The position numbers were made by a program, and so were the translations under genes. Shown here piece after piece: positions 32,920 to 38,178 of a stretch of 38,178 bases of DNA. Each line of letters begins with the position of its first letter. Position 1 is the first letter of the stretch. The DNA lies in the NCBI GenBank assembly GCA_016930015.1, contig JAFGHR010000020.1, positions 1 through 38,178 on the forward strand, in the 5' to 3' direction. The DNA comes from Anaerolineae bacterium. GTDB lineage: Bacteria; Chloroflexota; Anaerolineae; Aggregatilineales; Aggregatilineaceae. The notes under the pieces were generated by a model. The model did not search any database and had not been told where the DNA came from. It saw nothing but the letters and a program-made list of their open reading frames with translations.

Positions 32920-33564
32920 CTACTCACGCCATTCTGGATCGACCATTGTTGGATCGTAGTTGAGTGACAGTTTGTGGCGGATGAGGGCCGTGATGCGCTC
33001 CCGTGTTGACAAGGGCAAATCCCGCCATGCATTGCCCGCAATCTCCGTATCAGGTTCAATACGATTAACTTCGGTTGGTACTGTCATCGCATAGCGAACG
33101 ATCAACTGATTGGCCGCATCTCGAATCATGGCCGGGAAATTGAGATCCATGCCTTCCAGTGCTGCATTATCGGAACTTTGACGCATCTCTTTGATGGCTG
33201 TTTTTTGGCTTGGTTCATCCGCCATTGCTTCCAAAACACCCATTACAGCATCTTGTTTTTCAGGTGGAAGGGCGTCGAATACATCAGCCAAGTATTCTGC
33301 GCGCACGGAATTTTCGTCAGGTGCTGGTGGCAGGTAACCCGCTAATCTGTAAAGTCTTAAAGGGTTCACACGCAGTGCGTCAGCAATCAATCTCAGGGTG
33401 CGAGCATCGGGTTCTCGCGCTTTTGGATCTTCTCCATATTTGAGAATATTGCGTACAGCCCCTTCCGAAACCCCAGCAGCAGCAGCGAGAGAACGATTGC
33501 TATGCTGGCGCGCTTCCATTAGGTCAGTGATAAATTTTCCGAGTGTTGTCGCGCTCTGGGTCAT
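32920..33564 (-). CDS. XRE-type helix-turn-helix transcriptional regulator
   Basis: 214 residues from ATG 33564, with a strong AGGAGG 10 nt upstream; a longer frame to 33831 crosses the promoter region and is rejected. An HTH lies at about residues 23-43 (RSLAAAAGVSEGAVRNILKY), with a supporting helix TLRLIADALRVNPLRLYRLAGY. The C-terminal 130 residues are helical and unassigned. It is divergent from the partition-like cassette at 33785. The shared 220-nt intergenic region contains both promoters and repeated TGCGT-type motifs, so it probably regulates that cassette and itself. Confidence 0.87.
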   Translation of the reverse strand: MTQSATTLGKFITDLMEARQHSNRSLAAAAGVSEGAVRNILKYGEDPKAREPDARTLRLIADALRVNPLRLYRLAGYLPPAPDENSVRAEYLADVFDALPPEKQDAVMGVLEAMADEPSQKTAIKEMRQSSDNAALEGMDLNFPAMIRDAANQLIVRYAMTVPTEVNRIEPDTEIAGNAWRDLPLSTRERITALIRHKLSLNYDPTMVDPEWRE

Positions 33565-33600
33565 TCGTAGTGGACCTCCTATACGATAAATCTTCTCCTC

Positions 33601-33606
33601 ATTATA
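33601..33606 (-). promoter_or_regulatory. -10 box of the XRE regulator gene
   Basis: A perfect TATAAT on the minus strand lies about 37 nt upstream of the regulator's ATG. No good -35 is seen at the expected distance, so activation or a weak promoter is possible. Confidence 0.5.
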
Positions 33607-33637
33607 CCTGTTCATAATCAACTTGGCGTGTAAAGGC

Positions 33638-33667
33638 TTGACATGCCTGGATCGATTGTTGTATACT
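33638..33667 (+). promoter_or_regulatory. Sigma-70 promoter of the partition-like cassette
   Basis: TTGACA (33638-33643), an 18-nt spacer and TATACT (33662-33667). The leader to the first ATG at 33785 is about 110 nt and holds the repeated TGCGT motifs. Confidence 0.75.
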
Positions 33668-33676
33668 CTATTTTGT

Positions 33677-33764
33677 GCGCAATCGCGTACAGGAATACGC
33701 ATTGTTTGATTGGTGCGTTTTTTCTTTGATTTGATTGCGTAATTTATTTCGCGGTTGCGTAACA
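33677..33764. repeat. Repeated TGCGT/GCGTA motifs in the partition-cassette leader
   Basis: GCGT-containing sites occur at 33685 (CGCGTAC), 33715 (GGTGCGTTT), 33737 (GATTGCGTAA) and 33757 (GGTTGCGTAA), with an inverted copy TACGC at 33696-33700. Spacings of the direct sites are 30, 22 and 20 bp, close to whole DNA turns. They sit directly upstream of a ParR-like/ParM-like gene set, so they could be a centromere (parC-like) or operator. Confidence 0.55.
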
Positions 33765-33784
33765 AATTGAAGAAGAGGGCAGCC

Positions 33785-34003
33785 ATGGCGAAACGCCGCA
33801 AACGAAGAGTGAAATCCATTCCGCTAACCATCGGTCAAGATCCGTCACTGTGGCGTTTCGGCAGTCTGCAGGAAGCGCTCGAAGCAAACACAGATCTTCT
33901 TGCTCAGCTTATCCGAGCAAGCCAGCCCGTAGCGCAGCCGGAGGAAACAGTATCTCCGGTGCATGAAATCGGTGAAGCCACAGATTCAATCGCGGCGCGC
34001 TAA
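33785..34003 (+). CDS. Small basic protein, first gene of the partition-like cassette
   Basis: 72 residues from ATG 33785, preceded by AGAGGG. The N-terminus is strongly basic (AKRRKRRVKS), suggesting nucleic-acid binding. A short helix (LQEALEANTDLLAQLIRAS) and an acidic tail follow. I do not recognise a family. It is followed after 64 nt by a second 72-residue protein and then the ParM-like gene, all on one strand under one promoter. Confidence 0.65.
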   Translation: MAKRRKRRVKSIPLTIGQDPSLWRFGSLQEALEANTDLLAQLIRASQPVAQPEETVSPVHEIGEATDSIAAR

Positions 34004-34067
34004 TCGACAACGCTTTTTTATTTCCCGTGTCAGTCCGGCTTGGAGCCGTAGATTCGGAGGGCACGTC

Positions 34068-34286
34068 ATGCTCAAACGTATCGAGTTCTCGCTCAATCTC
34101 AATGATCCACACGAGGCGCGGATATATCGCGCGCTGCTGCCATCGCTGCGCTACCGGCGCGGTGGAGCTGTGATCCGCCAGGCGTTGGGGGATTTCTTCG
34201 ACATGGAGGAATCATTCCCAACTACACAAGCTGTCACTATGTCGCGTTCACATATTCAGGAGAAAACAGACGATGGGCAAGAGTAA
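34068..34286 (+). CDS. ParR-like ribbon-helix-helix DNA-binding protein (candidate)
   Basis: 72 residues from ATG 34068, which follows GGAGGG by 6 nt. The pattern is a beta-strand (RIEFSLNL), a helix (EARIYRALLPSL) and a second helix (GGAVIRQALGDFFD), which is the ribbon-helix-helix layout used by ParR/StbB adaptors. The next gene, ParM-like, starts inside its last codons (overlap 14 nt), so the two are translationally coupled. In plasmid R1 the order is parM-parR; here the DNA-binding gene comes first. Call based on fold pattern and context, not on a recognised family. Confidence 0.6.
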   Translation: MLKRIEFSLNLNDPHEARIYRALLPSLRYRRGGAVIRQALGDFFDMEESFPTTQAVTMSRSHIQEKTDDGQE

Positions 34287-34908
34287 GGCTTCGAAAGCCA
34301 AGACAAATTCCGGCAACACGATCACGATTGGTCTGGATATCGGGTACGGGGTGGTCAAAGCGCTGACCGATGACGAGGCGGTGGTTTTCCCATCTGTGAT
34401 GAGCCATGCTCGCGAACTCAAATTCGGTCAGGACACAATCCACGACAAATATCCCGGCGACCAGATCACCGATGATCACGGCAGTTGGTTTGTGGGCGAT
34501 CTGGCGCTATCGCAGGTTCCACCCGGTGAGTTACTCCGGTTGCGTGGACGCACCGCCAATGAAAAAACGATGGGCAATGCTTTTCGGTTGCGGTTGGCGA
34601 AGGTCGCTATCGGCAAGCTGATGAGCGGCATCTGGAATCGTGAGCCGGTCCACTTGCGGATTAGCTCGGGGTTGCCGGTGGATCACATGCCGGATGCCGC
34701 CGAGCTGAAAACGGCGCTGCTGGGCCAGCACCTGATGCAGCCGCTCCGCCGCGAATGGGAGACAATCCAGGCAGAAACTGCCCCCGTCCGCGAGAAATAC
34801 GACGCAGTGCTGAGGGATGGCAGAACCAAAAGCAAGGTTTGCCCGGCAGAGTGCGTTCGCAGTACAATGAGCTTGATTGTGTTTGTGTCCGACTCTGGGA
34901 TAGTGTAG
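34273..34908 (+). pseudogene. ParM/StbA-like actin ATPase, truncated and fused to a methyltransferase fragment
   Basis: The ATG follows AGGAG by 10 nt. Residues 17-154 match the N-terminal actin-like subdomain of plasmid-segregation ATPases, with phosphate-1 loop GLDIGYGVVKAL (D22), PSVMSHA, WFVGDLA and LRISSGLPV. The second half of the fold, with the phosphate-2 and adenosine motifs, is missing; a normal protein has about 320-400 residues. From about residue 155 the sequence changes to PLRREWETIQAE.., which resembles the helical segment before motif I of MmeI-like DNA methyltransferases. The last about 20 codons come from a third source. The frame is open (211 codons), but the product cannot be a working filament ATPase. 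Confidence 0.7.
34839..34868 (+). promoter_or_regulatory. Candidate promoter of the WD40 gene at the junction
   Basis: TTGCCC (34839-34844), an 18-nt spacer and TACAAT (34863-34868), 52 nt before the ATG at 34920. It lies just where the methyltransferase-like reading frame stops making sense, so it probably arrived with the WD40 gene. Confidence 0.5.
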
Positions 34909-34919
34909 GAGCGAGGCCC

Positions 34920-36488
34920 ATGCGTAAAGCTCTTATGGTAATCACCGCTTTTGTTGTTTTGTTATCATTTGCGTTGTTACCAAGTTCGATTACTGCCCAG
35001 TCGCCCGGTATTCCCGAGCCAGTCGTTGTTGGTCCCTGGGAATTAACCGTAGTCTATACTCACCTGGTTGATCAACTTACTAGCGGGTTTTATCCCAATC
35101 AGACCACTTTCACCCCCAACCCCGGCCACATTTTCTTGGAAATCATGATCAAAGTCCGCCTCGTTGATTCGTCGCAGACGACTACCCTCAAGAACACTGA
35201 CCTTGATATGATGGTTGTGGATGTAAGGGGAACGGAATGGCCCCTAATCGGCACAGGAATGGGTTTTAACAATTACTGCATGTTGGGAGGCTGCGAGTCC
35301 GAGTACTATTTTACCGACTATCCTACCGGGTATGTGGAATACGTATTTGCGGTGTCCACTGATACAGACAACTCGAACTATACGTTGAAGATCGACCCTG
35401 ATATGTCACTGCCTTTCACTGTGCCCTATGTGGCAAGCTTCGATGATCAATTGACCATGGAGCGTGCTGCACCCATTCCCCTGGCTGATCAAAAACCTAT
35501 CACAGTTGAAAACGCCGGAGCTCTGGCTATGTTGGTCGATCGGTCGGTTTTCAACTACAACCTGAGCGCCCTTTCATTTTCTGCCGACAATACCCAATTG
35601 GTTACGGTAGGATGTGATTTGTTCGTGAAGGACGAATGTGCGGATGGTATTGTGCGGAGCTGGACCATTGAAACGGGACAATTGGCAACCGTAATCAATC
35701 TGAATGGCACATTATCTACCGCTTACCCTCCATTGGATCTCAGTACCAACGCTTCGCACTTGGCAGGAGTCGATCCGAACAGTGAAGTTCACCTATGGGA
35801 CATCCACACAGGCGAGGCTCTTGCTGCCACTGTCACGCCAGAAGGATCGGTCGGCAGTCTGGCACTTTCACCAGATGGATTGCTGTTGGCAACGTGCGAC
35901 TGGGACCGCCTGCTTAAAGTGTGGGATGTAAACACGGGACAGCTTGTGGCTGATCTACCCGGTCCCTGTACGAGTGGTATTTTCAGCCCAGATGGAAAAC
36001 TGTTGGCCACCTACGGTGGCGCGCCTGGCCCGTATGGTGATGGAATGATCTATTTGTGGGACATCGCCACGTGGCAAGCAACCGGCACGGTAATAAATCC
36101 GAACAGCGAAGTTGGCCAGTCGAACTTCGTTTTCAACCCGGACGGAACATTGCTGGCTTCTGGCTACCCATCCAACTATCAAGGGGACGGCATAGTCCAC
36201 CTGTGGAACGTAAACGACGGTACGGAACGCGCCGCTTGGCGCCAATCTGAAACGAGTGTAGCCGTGCTTGGTCTGGCCTTCAGCCCGGATGGAATGCTGC
36301 TCGCCTCTTCCGAAGAAAACGGTGTTGTTCACTTGTGGAACGTGAATACAGTTGAAGAAGTTGCGGTTTTGGGGCAACCAGGTACACCTGCTGTGACGCG
36401 CATGGTGTTCAACGCAGCCGGAACGCTGCTGGCTTTAGGGCGCGATGACGCTACTGCGCAGTTGTGGGGTATGCCTGTAACGAATTGA
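34920..36488 (+). CDS. Secreted seven-bladed WD40 beta-propeller protein
   Basis: 522 residues from ATG 34920, with TAGGAG 8 nt upstream; the longer open frame is excluded by the signal peptide (MRKALMVITAFVVLLSFALL, cleavage near ITA-QS). Residues about 30-185 form a beta-rich domain resembling DUF4352-type immunoglobulin-like domains (WELTVVYT, FLEIMIKVRL, WPLIG). Seven WD-type blades follow, ending in RSWTIETG, HLWDIHTG, KVWDVNTG, YLWDIATW, HLWNVNDG, HLWNVNTV and QLWGMPV. An exact seven suggests a closed propeller. It is likely a surface binding protein. It is intact although it sits between fragments of a broken methyltransferase gene. Confidence 0.87.
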   Translation: MRKALMVITAFVVLLSFALLPSSITAQSPGIPEPVVVGPWELTVVYTHLVDQLTSGFYPNQTTFTPNPGHIFLEIMIKVRLVDSSQTTTLKNTDLDMMVVDVRGTEWPLIGTGMGFNNYCMLGGCESEYYFTDYPTGYVEYVFAVSTDTDNSNYTLKIDPDMSLPFTVPYVASFDDQLTMERAAPIPLADQKPITVENAGALAMLVDRSVFNYNLSALSFSADNTQLVTVGCDLFVKDECADGIVRSWTIETGQLATVINLNGTLSTAYPPLDLSTNASHLAGVDPNSEVHLWDIHTGEALAATVTPEGSVGSLALSPDGLLLATCDWDRLLKVWDVNTGQLVADLPGPCTSGIFSPDGKLLATYGGAPGPYGDGMIYLWDIATWQATGTVINPNSEVGQSNFVFNPDGTLLASGYPSNYQGDGIVHLWNVNDGTERAAWRQSETSVAVLGLAFSPDGMLLASSEENGVVHLWNVNTVEEVAVLGQPGTPAVTRMVFNAAGTLLALGRDDATAQLWGMPVTN

Positions 36489-36715
36489 TCTCAAATCTCA
36501 AATAACCACATCAGATGTGGTGGAAAAAGGTCAGGTAGCTCTCAATGGGTTCGGTCAAGCATTTGTGAAAACGGTGCATTACACTCTCTAGAAACCAGCG
36601 TAACCCCGTATTTGTGAGAAAGGGATATTGCTGTGCCGTCCACTGACGCTCAATTTGAATGGCATTCACCATAGCGCCATCAGCACAGCAACTTCGCGTT
36701 CCTCGCGAGACATAG
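36489..36715. other. Non-coding or unidentified remnant between the WD40 gene and the methyltransferase tail
   Basis: A 15-nt hairpin, CCACATCAGATGTGG (36506-36520), lies 18 nt after the WD40 stop but has no T-run. A minus-strand frame ends here (stop at 36511) with an aromatic-rich stretch (GLRWFLESVMHRFHKCL) that might be a transposase or other gene remnant; I cannot identify it. Composition is AT-richer than the remnant that follows. Confidence 0.35.
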
Positions 36716-37012
36716 CTCAGCCCGCCGGGCATCTCCGGCAAAGCGCTCGATCAGCGCACCCTGACCAATCTCTACAATGCGCTGCTGGTGTTTCGCGGCA
36801 TCCCCGCGCCGGAAGGCAAAAAGCACCCGAAGATCGTCGCGGCGGCAGGCGATTTCGCGCCCCGGCTGGAAACGCTGCACCGGGCGCTGGATCGCGCCGC
36901 GTGTGATGCGTATGGCTGGGAATATGCCGTGATCAACGATGAGGAAGAGATTCTGCGGCGGCTGCTGGCGCTGAATCTGGCGCGGGCGGGACATTTGAAC
37001 GCTGAGAATTGA
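36716..37012 (+). pseudogene. C-terminal remnant of an MmeI-like DNA methyltransferase
   Basis: The frame is open from just after a TAG at 36713-36715 to TGA 37010-37012. Its translation (SPPGISGKALDQRTLTNLYN, later LHRALDRAACDAYGW and DEEEILRRLLALNLARAG) matches from memory the C-terminal end of large class I adenine DNA methyltransferases (MmeI/type IIG group). The catalytic DPACGSG and NPPY motifs are absent. No start codon with a ribosome-binding site exists. The N-terminal-side fragment of what may be the same gene is fused to the ParM remnant at about 34735-34835. GC-rich codon use differs from the AT-rich DNA directly upstream. Confidence 0.65.
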
Positions 37013-37022
37013 GGAGAACATC

Positions 37023-37583
37023 ATGACTGGCAAAAAAGCTGACATTCCGATCTATCAGATCAAGATCACCTTGCAGGACAGCAAACCGCCCATCTGGCGG
37101 CGGCTGTTGGTATCGAGCGATACGACATTAGGCAGGCTGCACCACATCATCCAGGCGGTGATGGGCTGGACCGATTCTCACCTGCATCAGTTTCTCGTCG
37201 GCGAGGTGTACTACGGCGAGCCATCACCGGAGGACTGGCATGAGATCAAGGATGAGCGCCGCGTCAAGTTGAGCCGCTTGGTGACCGGCGAAAAGTTCAA
37301 GTTCATTTATGAGTACGATTTTGGTGATGATTGGCGGCACGCGATTGTAGTCGAAAAAATCCTACCCCCCGATCCGGCCCAAAAGCTGCCGGTTTGCATC
37401 AAAGGTAAGCGCGCTTGTCCGCCAGAAGATGTGGGCGGTATCTGGGGGTACGAAACCTTTTTGGAAGCCATTTCCGATCCCGAACACGAGGAACATGACG
37501 AGTATCTGGTATGGGTTGGCGGTGCGTTTGACCCGGCAGCTTTTGATATAGCTGCTGTAAATGAGCAGTTGCGCCAGTTGTGA
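37023..37583 (+). CDS. Plasmid pRiA4b ORF-3-like protein
   Basis: 186 residues from ATG 37023, with GAGGAG about 6-8 nt upstream. The family pattern is clear: YQIKITLQDSKPPIWRRLLV at the N-terminus, LHHIIQAVMGWTDSHLHQF, the core YEYDFGDDWRHAIVVE, and the cysteine-containing RACPPEDVGGIWGYE. The family occurs on plasmids and in mobile regions; its function is unknown. The gene starts 10 nt after the methyltransferase remnant, so the two were probably once an operon. Confidence 0.92.
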   Translation: MTGKKADIPIYQIKITLQDSKPPIWRRLLVSSDTTLGRLHHIIQAVMGWTDSHLHQFLVGEVYYGEPSPEDWHEIKDERRVKLSRLVTGEKFKFIYEYDFGDDWRHAIVVEKILPPDPAQKLPVCIKGKRACPPEDVGGIWGYETFLEAISDPEHEEHDEYLVWVGGAFDPAAFDIAAVNEQLRQL

Positions 37584-37803
37584 TCGGCTTTTGGGATGCG
37601 ATGATCTGTACGGAATGCTCGTCAGCGTAACGCACCAGCGCCGGAAATACCATTTTCTACACTGCGAGCTTGATGTCGTTGAGCAGCGTTCTCGCAACTA
37701 TCAATGGGTGGTACCGACATTCCGAGGGTCAATCCGACGATACATAGAATCTCCGAATGGGTTCGACATTGAGCATGAAGTTTTGGCGCAAGGCTCCATA
37801 GCG
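37584..37803. other. Region without an assignable gene
   Basis: 220 nt. A plus-strand frame of 83 codons (37561-37812) overlaps the pRiA4b gene end and has no recognisable content. Minus-strand frames contain a stretch (MVFPALVRYADEHSVQIIAS) that looks protein-like but is interrupted and unidentified. No terminator or promoter is convincing. Confidence 0.3.
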
Positions 37804-38160
37804 CTATTTTGAGATTTGCCAGGTCCAGATTTCACCGTTGCGTCGAGAGGCATACTTCATGCCAAGTGATGTGGCGAGAGGTTCGTACACGCCTCCCAGG
37901 AACAAATCAAACTCATCCATGGACAGGCCAAAGGCATTCAACATCTCCTCAGCGGGAAAATGGATAGTGGCGATGGCAGATTTCCCGTTTCCTTCAAGGT
38001 AAACCAGAAATCCGCCCAACGATACCGAGCTTAACGCAATGGTTCGGGCAAGTTCATGGGCACGGATGTTTGTTCGCCCTGTAAATCCGCGTACCACATG
38101 TTCACCACCATAGCGCACCCAGTCCGAAATGGGCTGTTCGTGCTGCTTCAAATACGCCAT
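37804..38160 (-). CDS. Hypothetical protein (possibly 5'-incomplete)
   Basis: 118 residues from ATG 38160. No ribosome-binding site precedes that ATG and the frame stays open to the window edge (38178), so the true start may lie outside. The sequence is a small mixed alpha/beta protein with GFLVYLEGNGKSAIATIHFP, an acidic helix (MDEFDLFLGG) and a C-terminal EIWTWQIS. I do not recognise the family. It belongs to the same mosaic region as the pRiA4b-like gene. Confidence 0.6.
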   Translation of the reverse strand: MAYLKQHEQPISDWVRYGGEHVVRGFTGRTNIRAHELARTIALSSVSLGGFLVYLEGNGKSAIATIHFPAEEMLNAFGLSMDEFDLFLGGVYEPLATSLGMKYASRRNGEIWTWQISK

Positions 38161-38178
38161 CGTTGTCAGGAGCCAGAA

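Noticed and set aside
33565..33831. N-terminal extension of the XRE regulator
   Set aside because: It spans the divergent promoter region, and a perfect AGGAGG points to ATG 33564.
36511..36741. 76-codon minus-strand frame as a transposase
   Set aside because: Only a short aromatic-rich stretch looks protein-like, and it overlaps the methyltransferase remnant; no transposase motif is visible.

Overview
The window (38,178 bases) looks like a chromosomal segment from a Chloroflexota bacterium, probably of the Anaerolineae/Aggregatilineales type. This is an inference from gene style rather than a marker gene: GAF-histidine kinases with stand-alone receiver proteins, secreted PA14/SH3b and WD40 proteins, paired RDD membrane proteins, STAND-like tandem helical repeats and amylosucrase. 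The left four fifths is uniformly moderately GC-rich. The right end, from about 30.7 kb, is visibly more AT-rich and mosaic.

Layout. 1-4.5 kb is a signalling cluster: the end of a GAF histidine kinase, a threonine-synthase-like PLP enzyme fused to two receiver domains, and two single-domain receivers, all on the + strand. 4.8-12.97 kb holds a secreted PA14/SH3b protein, a large helical-repeat protein, a GNAT acetyltransferase on the opposite strand, a secreted/membrane protein pair and a GAF protein. 12.98-14.85 kb (- strand) has a Fur-family regulator and a canonical threonine synthase. 15.2-19.2 kb carries two tandem paralogous secreted HExxH metalloproteases. 19.2-21.4 kb has an HD phosphohydrolase, a YtxH-like protein and an M24 aminopeptidase.

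21.5-29.4 kb is a tightly packed minus-strand run: double-Nudix protein, amylosucrase, RidA, PhnP-like metallo-beta-lactamase, OmpR-type response regulator, sensor kinase and two paralogous lipoproteins. An array of eight 16-bp palindromic repeats sits between the regulator and kinase genes. 29.5-30.4 kb has two RDD proteins, followed by tRNA-Ala(CGC) with a textbook promoter and terminator.

From the tRNA rightward the content is that of an integrated, decaying island: a truncated ORF start, a PD-(D/E)xK-like nuclease protein, a PIN-toxin/antitoxin pair, an XRE regulator divergent from a plasmid-partition-like cassette (small basic protein, ParR-like RHH protein, ParM-like actin), a broken DNA methyltransferase interrupted by a secreted seven-bladed WD40 protein, and a plasmid pRiA4b ORF-3-like protein.

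The strongest candidates for something new are the PLP enzyme with two receiver domains inside a phosphorelay cluster (3' of a histidine kinase, 5' of two more receivers), the partition-like cassette with its repeated TGCGT-containing leader and broken ParM, and the palindrome array between the two-component genes.
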